DNA from: Ramazzottius varieornatus
Taxonomy: Eukaryota; Tardigrada; Eutardigrada; Parachela; Ramazzottiidae
DNA length: 64,000 nucleotides
Assembly (NCBI GenBank): GCA_001949185.1
Contig: BDGG01000008.1
Coordinates: 989,648 to 1,053,647 of the forward strand
Direction of reading: 5' to 3'
Made by a program: the position numbers and the translations under genes. The notes beneath the pieces are model-generated. The model made no database searches and was not told the origin of the DNA. It worked only from the letters and a program-made list of their open reading frames with translations. Shown in pieces: positions 20,723 to 31,800 of this stretch (position 1 is the first letter of the stretch; every line of letters begins with the position of its first letter).

Positions 20723-23700
20723 ATGATGGCCGGTACCGACAAGGACGATACGTCCATCGAAATGTCCGGTTTCTCGGTCAAGCGAGAAAACTTGTCGGCT
20801 TTGATGAAGCTGTCTGGTTCGAAGGTCAAGGAATCTGTGGAGAAAGATTTTGGCGGTGTCACGGAACTATGCGCAAAACTGCAGACCAGTCCAACAGCGG
20901 GTATTTCGCTAAACAGTAACCGGTTACTCGACGAAGAAAGTCGACAAGATTGTGGTCTTAAGTGGCGCAAAGTTTCCGCCAATAACACCGAAAGCGTGCG
21001 CCACTTGGGAAAACAATCTTGTCGAGTTTCTTTGCCTAGGTTGATTGTGATATATGTGATACAGTACGTTCCCGTACAGGAATATCGGGGGACGCGCAAG
21101 AGATTCGCCGCCGGGAAGCAGCATACGGCGAGAATGCCATCCCGATGAAGAAGTCCAAGAGCTTCCTACAGCTTGTATGGAAGGCCTTGAAGGACCCAAC
21201 GCTTCTCATTCTGGAGGCTGCGGCGGTAGTCTCCATTGCAGTAGCCCTGTACAATATTTTCGGGACACCCGGAGAAGTCACTTCACACAACAGTAACTCT
21301 ACGACGTCTTCCCCACAGAATACCTCAGGTATGTTAGAACACGTTCCTCGTTGGGTTAGCTTCGTGTTGAGAAGTTGAGGATCACATACCTGGCTCGCTG
21401 TTTTCAAATGTCGTTTCGACAAGTTTACGAGGTAAGTCTTCCCTTCTACAATCCGGTTGGTGACACCTGAGTTTTGTCGAAGGGAAAGTTCTCGGACTGA
21501 ACTCAAAATGACGGAGCTCTTATCTTGCAGTAGTGGATGAAGATGACAACGACGGCGACCTGGAGTGGATCGAAGGTGTGGCTATCTGTGTTGCCGTGAT
21601 CATCGTAGTCATGGTCTCCGCAGTGAACGACTACGGAAAAGAAAGGAAGTTCCGTGATCTTCAGAAAGAAGTGAAGAAAGAACATCAGGTTACTGTGATT
21701 AGGAATGGACAGCAGACCCTTATCCCAAACGACGAACTCGTCGTCGGAGATATCTCTGTCCTCAAATACGGTGAGACTGAAAGACCATTTTAGTGTTTCA
21801 AAATTCTCAAAGCTTTACTTTGTTTCCCTAGGCGATGTTGTCCCGGCCGATGGACTGTTATTGAGTGGTCAAGACTTGAGGGTGGATGAAAGCTCGTTAA
21901 CGGGTGAATCGGACCACGTCAAGAAGAATGTCGACGATGACGTCAGAGTACTCTCAGGTAAAGAATTTACGGCTGTTAAAGAAAAATCTAGTAGCAATTT
22001 AATAAAAATCACTAATAACCGATCAGATCCCCGCTAATAATAAAAAAGGTCTGTTTTGAAAGTGGTCCCTGAAAACGACTGAATTTCTTACAGGAACGAA
22101 TGTGATGGAGGGAACGGGGAAGATGCTGGTGGTGGCTGTGGGATTGCACTCGCAGACCGGCATTATCTTTTCACTGTTGGGTACGACAGGGAGAGCCAAG
22201 AAACAAAGCTGGATGTCCAAGCAGCTTTCAAAATTCAAGAGCAAGCCGAAAGCAGAGAAAGATAAAGATACTGGGAAGCGGGCTTCCTTTTCACAGAGAA
22301 CCAACGCCGATGTCGAAGCCGATCGGGCGGTGTCGAAGCAAGTGAAGAAGGACTCTGATGACGAATTCTGCGACGCGGAAGAGGGCGATGAGGAACAGTC
22401 AGTGCTACAGAAGAAACTAGCTTTGATCGCACTGCGAATCGGCAAAATAGGTGAGCCAAAACGGGATTTTTGTCACATATGCTGAATTTTACTGTTGGAT
22501 ATTCGTTCTGGCTGAGTGACCTATATGTTCTTTCCTGTATACGTAGGTCTGGCCTTCGCTGTCGCCACGGCGGCCATTATCATTATCCGTTTCTGCGTGC
22601 AACAGTACGTTATCGACAAACAAGGCTGGCATGCGAAGGACGTTGAGAACATCTTGTATGGTATTATTACTGGGATCACCATCTTGGTGATTGCCATTCC
22701 GGAAGGCTTACCTCTGGCCGTCACCCTAACCCTAGCTGTCTCATCCAAGGTACCGTACCCTTATCGCTTTCTCGAGAGAAGTCCACGCAGCGCAAAACAT
22801 ACTTGGCTTTCTGAATTTTCCATTTGCTGTAGAAAATGATGAAGGACCACAATCTCGTGAGGAACTTGTTCGCATGTGAAACCATGGGCTGCGCTACCAC
22901 GATTTGCTCGGACAAGACGGGCACTCTAACCACAAACCGAATGACGGTGACCGAAGGCTATGTCGGAAGTTCGTATTGTATTGTATATATCGCTGATAAT
23001 ATTTTTTCTTCGGCTTTTGAAGGAAAACTTTAGATGACAAATTGTTCAATGTCGAAATTGTTTCTACAGAGAAAACCTTTGCTGCGGAAAACCTGGTGTC
23101 GAAGGACAAGGTAATCGATCGATCCGTGCTGGAGCGTTTAGCCGAAGGCATCGCCGTTAACAGTGGCTACAGCACGAATATTGTTCCTTCCAAAGACGGG
23201 AGTCTTCCGTCGCAGATTGGTAACAAGACCGAGTGCGCACTTCTTGGTTACATTCAAGGTCTCGGCTATGACTACATGAACATCCGCAACAGGCACCCAG
23301 AAGAGTCCTTCGTCAAAGTCCACACGTTCAACTCCAAGAGAAAGTTCATGGCGACCGTCCTCGACTTGAAGGAAGACAACGTGTGGCGGATCCACTGTAA
23401 AGGTGCTGCGGAAATTATTCTTCAAAAGTATGTCCTTCAATCAATCAGTTTTCAATTTGAAGAAAAAAGTTGACTTATGTTTTTTGGTTATTTTTTCCAG
23501 GTGTGATGGTATCATGGAAGCCGATGGGACAGTTACGGAACTGTCCGGTGAAAGCAAGCAAGAAATTCTCGAAGACGTGATACCCAAGATGGCGTCTTGC
23601 GGTCTACGCACCATCTGTGTAGCGTACAAAGATGTTCCTGCTGGTTCGAACAACATTAAAGATGACGATGACTCCAAGTCACTCGATGGCTTTACCTGTC

Positions 23701-25536
23701 TAGCGATCTTTGGTATTGAGGACCCAGTGAGGCAGGAAGTCCCGGCAGCCATCAGGCAGTGTCAGAAGGCCGGTGTGATCGTCCGGATGGTCACAGGGGA
23801 CAATGTTAATACCGCCAGGTCGATCGCTACGAAGTGTGGCATCATCACGGAGAAAGAAGGCATCGCGGAAAACGCCGTACTGGAAGGCGAGGAGTTCAAC
23901 CGCCTTATACGGAGCCCCGATGGTCATGTAAGCCGGGCTTGTGTCGAGCAAGGCTTGGTTAGATACATTCGTGGAGAAAGGGCGAAATAGCTAAGACGCT
24001 GCCGCGCTAGATGGGTGCAAACAATCTGAATCAGTTCACTTTCCCAAGTGGCGCATACTTCTACCCAGTAACACCAAAGAAGTGCGCCACTTGAGCGAAT
24101 GATTTATCAGTAGTTCAGTTCTTTGACCACGTCCCGAACGCCTTTCCACGAGGCTTTCTGTTTTGCGTGCGAGATACGCTTTTATTTTCATGCTTGCTTC
24201 GGCACAGGTGGACCAGGATAAGTTCGATAGTCTCTGGCCGAACCTGCGAGTGCTTGCGAGGTCCACGCCACAAGACAAGCACAAACTTGTGTCAGGGATC
24301 ATCCACAGCAAGCTTTCGAAGCACAGGGACGTGGTGGCGGTAACGGGTGATGGCGCAAATGATGCACCGGCTTTGAAGAAGGCCCATGTGGGCTTCGCCA
24401 TGGTAAGTTGCTTGATCAGTTGACTCATTCGCGCACTTATCTTCTGTTTTCACACAGGGTATTGCGGGAACTGATGTGGCCAAAGAAGCTTCGGATATCA
24501 TCATCACGGACGATAACTTCATCAGCATTGTCAAAGCTTGCATGTGGGGAAGAAACATCTACGACAATATTTGCAAGTTTTTGCAATTCCAGCTGACGGT
24601 CAATGTGGCTGCTTTGATCCTGGCCTTCGTGGCTGCCTGCGTTACCGGTGTAACTTTCTCAGTTTCTCATTCGGTTTTCGAGCCGACATCTACCGACTTG
24701 CTACCGTACTATTCTTCGTTGTAGGAATCTCCATTGAAACCAGTTCCTATGTTGTTCATCAACCTCATCCAAGATTCGTTGGCGTCTCTGGCGCTTTCGA
24801 CCGAGATGCCGACGGAGCACCTGCTTGAACGGAAACCATACGGAAGGAAAGCCAACCTGTTGAGCCGGATCATGCTGCGGAATATCCTGGGACAAGCATT
24901 CTTCCAACTAGCCGTCACATTCATCCTCGTTTTCAGTAAAAACTGACAGCTAAATTTTTGAAGCTCATAGACTGATTATATGATTCGTCTATTTTTATTA
25001 ATATGTATGTATAGCTCCGGCAGACAGGGGAATACCGTACCTTGGTGTGCCGCCACCCGGAACCACGCCCAGAGACATCAGCATCAAGCGAGATACCCTC
25101 GTCTTCAATGTCTTCGCCTTTATGACGATATTCAATCTTATCAACTGTTAGTGGAGAAAAGAGCCCGAGACCAAATTGCTTTACAGAAAAATGCTGAATA
25201 TTTTTGTTTTATTGCAGCTCGCTGTATTCACAATGAGCGGAACGTCTTCTCAAGGCTGCACAAAAATTACGTCTTTCTAGTCATATTCTTCGGGATGATT
25301 ACCGCGCAGGTCAGCGTTTTCTCTGAATTCCGTCAGTACGTTACGTCATTTCAGATTCTTCTTTCCAGGCGATCGTGGTAGAGTTCGCCAAGAGTGCTTT
25401 CAAAGTGAACGGGCTTTCCTGGGAGCAGTGGCTCCTCAGTTTGGGAGCGGGGTTCGCCAGTTTACTCTGGTATCAAATTCTTGTTTCTGTGCCGGTAAAA
25501 TTTGGCCAGAAAGCTGAAGTTGGCCAAGTTGAGTAA
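20723..25536 (+). CDS. ATP2B: Plasma-membrane Ca2+-transporting ATPase (PMCA)
   Basis: Fifteen exons: 20723-20900, 21080-21328, 21531-21770, 21832-21957, 22094-22450, 22547-22749, 22833-22968, 23034-23427, 23501-23927, 24208-24402, 24458-24649, 24725-24935, 25015-25146, 25218-25309 and 25369-25536. They close to 1099 aa. Diagnostic P2B motifs are present: [12 protein letters not shown] in the actuator domain, [13 protein letters not shown] in TM4, [14 protein letters not shown] with the phosphorylated Asp, [31 protein letters not shown], and NEHNVF-like CIHNERNVF before TM8/9. A lysine-rich acidic insert (about residues 300-370) sits between the actuator domain and TM3, as in PMCAs. The enzyme exports Ca2+ from the cytosol with ATP. 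The frame stops 20-25 residues after the last membrane span, so no calmodulin-binding autoinhibitory tail is encoded in this form. Introns 1 and 9 carry MITE copies. Confidence 0.93.
20925..21043. repeat. GGCGCAC-palindrome MITE copy 9
   Basis: This is one of the best preserved copies. The outer arms AAAGTCGACAAGATTGTGG and CAATCTTGTCGAGTTTC are near-complementary, around TTAAGTGGCGCA and GTGCGCCACTTGG inner arms and a CCAATAACAC loop. It lies in PMCA intron 1 (20901-21079, 179 bp). Confidence 0.88.
24009..24108. repeat. GGCGCAC-palindrome MITE copy 10
   Basis: CTTTCCCAAGTGGCGCATAC and AAGTGCGCCACTTGAG arms flank a CCAGTAACACC loop in PMCA intron 9 (23928-24207, 280 bp). Confidence 0.8.
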
Positions 25537-25915
25537 GATATATAGTTCGTACTGCCCTGTTTGAACTTAAATTTTCAAAGATTGAAGGGCTGACTGGATG
25601 TCGGTAAAGTTGGTTTCTCGACGAATGTTGAGCGTACGACAATCCTATGCACATAAAGTTGACGAAAATCTTGAAACTTCCATTTTTTATTCTTGACTCA
25701 GCCTGAAATTCGTGATTTTGCTAATCCTTCCATACGAAATTGTCCTGAATGGGCTGTTTAATAGCTTTGAGAAACCACTCCACTATATGCTTCTCAGCTG
25801 GTGTCATGTGCTCAGATCATTCTTCTTTACGGAAGTTTGGTTTGTCAGGGCCGTTTGTCAACAGTAAAGTGTGGAAGTTGGGGGCGCAGCGGCTGGACTG
25901 AGAAGTATTTTCAAC
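25537..25915. other. PMCA 3' flank and upstream region of astacin-like gene
   Basis: The short interval contains no recognisable calmodulin-binding exon in any plus frame and no MITE copy. A GTAAGA at 25533 overlaps the PMCA stop codon and could serve as an alternative donor. Confidence 0.4.
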
Positions 25916-28483
25916 ATGGCGTCCCGAGTGTGGTGGAGCGCTGCGATTCTGTGGATGATCATGGTTCGCAAAGTCCTCGGTACACCGTACATTTTCCTTG
26001 GATCTGACTTCAGCTTTCTTCGTTCAACTGATTGGATGTTTTTGTTCCGCAGGTACATACAACGTTGACCCGTCCTTTTCGAGATGGCCAACTAAATCGG
26101 CGATCCCTTTCTACATGGACACTTCCTATTACAGTACGATACAGTACGAAACTCAAACATTCAGTTGCTGCATAACCAACAAGTCTGCCTTTGCAGCGCC
26201 CACCGAACAAGGCTGGATCCGATCCGCAGCCAGTAAAATCATGGCGGACTTACAAGGCTGTGTCACATTCGTGGAGACCACAGCTAGCGATCCCCGCTTC
26301 AAGATTTTCATCACGCCCTACAACGACTACGGGTACGTAAACTCTCCAACAACCAAGGTCTGAAATTAAAAGAACCAGAATCTGATGTCTTGATGTGTTA
26401 TGTTCCGCAGTGTACTCCAGACATTCTGTTACTCGTATCAAGGGCAATATAACCTGCTGGTCAACACCGTTCAGCCATTCCAGCGAATGATCCTTGTCCG
26501 CGGAGCGCCTTACGGCTGCCTAGACGGCACTCTGCGAAACATCATGAAGTACTTTGCGATCATTCTCGGTAAACGCAATGAACATCAGCGCGGAGATCGT
26601 GAAAACTACATCAATGTCATCAACGCTAATATTGCTGTACCGGTAGGTCGAACCTCAAATCAGGAACCGCTTCTAGAAAGACTTTAGCACGAGTTCGTTG
26701 TTCCTTGGCAGAACTCCTACCGACTGTACAACGACAGTGAAGCTCGTTGGAGCCTAAAACCATACGATTTCTGCTCCATTACGCACAACAGAATAAACGA
26801 TTACTCCACACCGGGTACCAACGCTTTCACCATTGCGGCCAGTTCCGGTCCCGGTGGTATTCCCTTTCTGAACACCATCAGTCAGATTGACTGCCAGTTG
26901 ATCAGCATGATATATAACTGTGATCCAAATTTATGTCCCGCCCGTAAGTTTAGATACTTTCACATTTCCCTGAAACTAACGGGAAAAAATTTATGGGGTG
27001 CGTATACTCTTTTGTGGTTACAGTGGACTGCAATGCAGCTCGCCTGAGCGCTGGAGCCTCCACCACCCTTGCTCCGGTCACATCGACCACGCCTTTTCCC
27101 ACAACTACTCCCGCCTACTGCCCTACCAATTATTTCTGCACACGCCCGACCGAGGAGTCCAGCTACCTCCTCGGACCATATCAGTTCTACCAAACTTTAC
27201 TCATGTACAGCGGTAAGTACGTAGCGCTGCGGACGCATGCCTCGTTCCCATCTGTCCTGAAGGTCTGTCACATTGATGCCTGTGTTGTTCTGCGTGTAGG
27301 TCCCTGCGTGATGGAGTACACCTTCGACTGGAACACGGGCTTTTTCAATCCATCAGGGCCTCCCGTTCCCGTCACCACCTACTTTCCCTCTCCTGGTGGT
27401 CCAACCGCCGTGACACCAGTTGATTTGGCTTATATGCAGGTGGACCCGAACGGCGCTCAGTTGTTGCTGACCGTGGCCAACTCTGTAAGGACTGCTGAAG
27501 CGCGCTCCGTTACTTTAAAGGGCCGATCAGTTCCTTCATACGTGTCCGAACTTTTACCGTGGGCCATGGGCAGTGTTCACTGTGTGGTCCACGGTACAGA
27601 TTCGGACTCGTATGAACGAAATGATCGGCATTTTAAATTACCATACGAATAACCTGATCTGGCTGACTGACGTCCTTTGATCCTTTCCCATCTCGTTCTA
27701 GGCTTCAGCAACAGGACTGACCTGCAGCACCGATCCTTCCGTCCCTACCAATGCAGCCACATGTCCGACAGCTGCGGGGTCCTCTACGATTCTAGCAAGT
27801 AAGTTCCCAGTTTCCGTGTTGCGTTTACTTGAATTACTTCATCCTTTTGCCCTAAATTCTCCTGTAACATTGACTTTAGATGCCCTGGCAAAAGTCAGCA
27901 GTGTCACCACTCAAATCAACTTGCAGATCCCTGATATTTACCAATATGTCGTACTCAAACGTAAGTTGGCAATGAACCTGCATACAGTTCCATACGGTGG
28001 TTATCCTAGCCTACAGTGTTTAACGACAGAGACGCTTGATCTCTTCAGCTGGCAACAATGAAATCGCCCTGATGAGTTCCGACTTTACCCAGACCTTCGC
28101 TCAGTCCACTGGCTTTCTGACGAGCGGTGTCGGTGGGGTCACTGGGGCTCCTATGGTCACCATTACTGCTCTGCAGATTCTGCAGGACCAGTCGAACGTC
28201 AACAACGACCTCATGGCTGTTTTTGGCACGGATGCCGCCGGAAACCCCCTTGTCGGCTTCGTGGACATGCTAACAACAGCCGATCCTCTTCTTCCTATCG
28301 GTCCATGGGCGGTAAGTAAAGTTCACCTCTGATAATCAACCGAAGCTAGAGTGAAACACTGACTGGATCTCGTGGAGCGTGACGTACTGTACCACGAGCT
28401 GTCATTGCTAACATAAACTCTGCTTGCAGTGGATGGGAACTCCCATGCCCCTCGCGCAGACATTCTCCAGATATTGCCCATAG
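25916..28483 (+). CDS. Secreted astacin-family protein lacking the zinc site (pseudoenzyme)
   Basis: Ten exons: 25916-25979, 26053-26332, 26411-26642, 26712-26943, 27024-27212, 27300-27484, 27702-27798, 27880-27960, 28049-28311 and 28430-28483. They close to 558 aa. MASRVWWSAAILWMIMV is a signal peptide. The start of the domain (WPTKSAIPFYMD, then IRSAASKIMADLQGCVTFVE) is typical of M12A astacins. Where active astacins have HExxHxxGxxHExxRxDRD, this protein reads MKYFAIILGKRNEHQRGDREN. The first two zinc histidines and the catalytic Glu are gone, and the third His position is Asn, while the following EHxRxDR is kept. The Met-turn (SIMHY in active enzymes) reads SITHN. The domain's two cysteine-rich ends remain. 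About 290 residues of Pro/Thr-rich and hydrophobic sequence follow with no domain I recognise. It is most likely secreted and non-proteolytic. Confidence 0.8.
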
Positions 28484-28833
28484 CTGCACAAAACCCTTTC
28501 TCAGTGAGTTTCTAGATTTGGTTGATCTGAATTAGCATCCGAAACAACATTTGCTGCTCTTCGTCAGAAGTTCGCCTGATCAGAAGTTATTCATCGGGAA
28601 GCAAACTGGCAGTAACACCTTCCCGTTTCTCAGAAACAAAATAATCAAAGAGAAGGGGCTTCTAGTCCATGTCACTCATTTCTGTTACCGATACTAATTA
28701 GAATAGTCTTCCACAATATCGATGGCAAACTAAGGAAGTGTTTCGGGTTCTTTGTTTCACATTGTGGCATCGCAGTCAACAGAAAATGAAATAAACGTCT
28801 ACAGACGAAAGATGCTGTACGTATATCAATTCG
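28484..28833. other. Convergent 3' interval, astacin-like (+) and GH31 (-)
   Basis: Two genes end tail to tail 350 bp apart. AATAAA on the plus strand at 28790-28795 is a candidate polyadenylation signal for the astacin-like gene. It lies only 39 bp from the GH31 stop, so the transcripts may overlap. Confidence 0.45.
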
Positions 28834-31800
28834 TTAATCGAGGAACAGCCCGAAACTAGCGGCGCTCAATGGTGCACTGAAGGTCACGGTAGTCACACCG
28901 CCAATCTGTGAAACTCTAGCTGGTCCCTCTAGTCCATATCCACCGCGGACCCTATTTACCGGGATGTCCAGCCCGTAAATAAAAATTTGGTTCACACGAA
29001 TATCGTCTCCGTCGAATGGCACTGGCCCTGTTTCCGATATGTAGTTCACGTGAACAAATGGGGCTCCGAAAAGAGGGTTCGTCACGTTACAAGAGATATA
29101 GCCATCAATGTACTTCCCATTCTGAATCGGGTCTAAAAGAGTAAAGCCATATTTTAGCAACTGCTAACGATCGTTAGTTTTCTCAGAAGTGAATACTAAG
29201 CTAAAAAGAAACCGCGGCAAATGACTTCACCCGCATCGTCATGCCGCGTGGCGCACGTTTCCATTGTTACTAGCTGGGCGCGTGCGCCACTCGGGAAACG
29301 ATCTGAATGAACCTATTTGCCGACATCGTAGGTAAAGCCACGTACTGATGGAATCACCATCGTCCCAATAGACGTATCCTTCCGCCTTTTGACGGCTGTT
29401 CAATGCGACAATGAATTGGAATGGGTTGTTGCGGGTTTGCACGGTATTGAGTCCTGGTGCTTGAGCGGGAAAGACAACACCTCCTTGGTAGTATACTCCG
29501 ATGTGGTCAATAGGCATTGGCACCATCAGAGTAGCTGGTCCTGCGGGTTTTGCGACTTTCTGTAAAACATGAGCAGTCCGGTACCACAGTGCACAGATAC
29601 TTTCCTGATTCTAAGATATGCTACCCACCTGACCGTAGAGATCGTACCACACCGCATCGGGGAAGTAGACTTCCCGTTGTCTCTGGCCTTCGTACACAAC
29701 AGGAGCAATCATCAAGCCTTCACCTGTAATTCCGTACAGTTATCATCTCAATCCTCTTTCTTGAAAGGCTTTCGGGGTGGCCGTTCGTAAGAGCTTCCAG
29801 ATAATACACACCCCAAAGGAACTGAGTTTGAATATCGTAAGCTGCCTCTTCGTGCTTGAACTCGTGATGGAGGGGTCGGATGACAGTCTGACCATACACG
29901 TGAGCCTCATAAAACAGCGTGTACAGATAAGGAAGTAGACGATATCGGATAGCCAAGGCTTTCTTGCTGACATCGGCGACCAGAGGCCACTGGGCGGGGT
30001 CTTGGTCCTGAAAAAGGCTGCCGTTGAAAGCCTGAAGGGCGCGGAATGAGAAAACGGGGTCCCAACTGTTTTTAGCTAGTTTCAATACCGGAAAATGGTT
30101 TCCGTTGTGATTTCGAGAGTAGGGATAGAAAGCACCAAGCTGCATCCATCTTGCGCATAACTCTTCTGTGGGCACCATGAAAAATCCACAGATATCGGCT
30201 CCGATCTGTAGAAATCAAACGAACCGGATGACTAACGCGTGAGCTGAAAAGTATGATTGGGAAAATGGGGACGCGGGCAGATTGAACAAGATCATTTGTC
30301 CAAGTGGCGCGCACTCTGCGCCAATAACAATGGATATGTGCGTCACTTCAGATAACATTCTGGGTCAGGTCATTGCCCACGTCTCAAATAGGGAGTATTT
30401 ACGTAGGGTATTCCGAAGAGGTTGAATTCGAGCATGCCGACGATGGAGTATCGGAGAGCACCCCAGTCGGCCCCGTTATCACCGAGCCAGTGCCCGACAT
30501 ATTTGCCAGCTCCGGGATAGGTGGAGCGAGAGATAACGAAGGGTCGAGAGCCTGTAGCTTGCAAGTTAGCTTCGTAGGTTGGCTCACTCTGGGACCAGCC
30601 GTACAGATTGTGCACGTCGTAATGCTTGCACATTTGGCCAGGTCGACATTCTTGCTCCATCGACATGCAGATGGTCTTGTCCGAAAGCTTGTTCGGAATA
30701 TCTAAACACACCGTACCTTCAAGACTCCGTCAGAGAGCAAACTACTGGAACTTTTCAAGCTAGGTAAGATATTGCAGGTTCGTAAGCCGTCCATGGCGAC
30801 GGCACTCACAAGCTTGATACGGTGGGTTCTCCAGATTGTTCTGCGGGCATTTCAACCCTATACAGCTGTGGTTTCCGGGAAGGTCGCCGCTGGTGCAGAA
30901 CCACTGGCCGGTTCCATCGCTGTTAGTTCCAAAAGACGCCGGCTCGTTCCTGTCGTCAAAAACGATGACCAGAGTTTGCAGTCTTGATTGTATAGAAAAG
31001 ACGTGAGTACGTACATGTCGATCCATAACCCGTCAAATTTCAGGGTTTCATACTGCCTCTTGACCTCCTCTATCCACCATCTTCGTGTTCTGGCGGTGAA
31101 GAAGTCAGGGAAACAAGCTCTCCCGTCAGGCCACACTTTGCCCAGCAAAATGTTATTGGGACCAATGTTGATCGGGTCAGTCTTGGACAGGTCCTCTGCC
31201 TTCCACTTGATATACACGTCTTGCTCCAACCCTCTGTTGTAAGAAAGGTAGGGTGGGTCGTGAGGGTGCTTTGTCGCAGAATCAGCATGGATAGCCGGGT
31301 CCTAAAAACATATCCGTCGTTGGCACTGCCAGATTGCGATTTACTTGTCTGCTTGGCGACGTACCAAGATGATGACCACGCGAATTCCCTCGCGTTTCAG
31401 TTCTTTAACGTATTCTTCCAAGCCAGCGAATGCTTCGTAGTCCACCGTGAAGTCTTGACGATTGCGCATGTCTTCAAGTGAAGAAAAACAGTTCATGTTT
31501 GTGATTTGTAACAGCATACTTGTTCGAGGTTGTTTGCAAGAGACAACATACAGTCGATGTCCAATGTCTGAACGTCTTGAGGGACTCCAGCCGCGCGATT
31601 CCTGTTGATGATGCGCTTCAAATTCGATAAGTTATCGTATCCCCATCTCGATAGTTGAAAACCCAAAGACCAGTAAGGTGGCAAAAACGGTCGACCCACC
31701 AGCTGTGGAGAATAAAAAAAAAACATTTTCATTTCCTGTGTGATATGGAGACCGGGACTCGGGAGCTCGTTACCTCGGTGTACAGCGTGGTCACGTCTTC

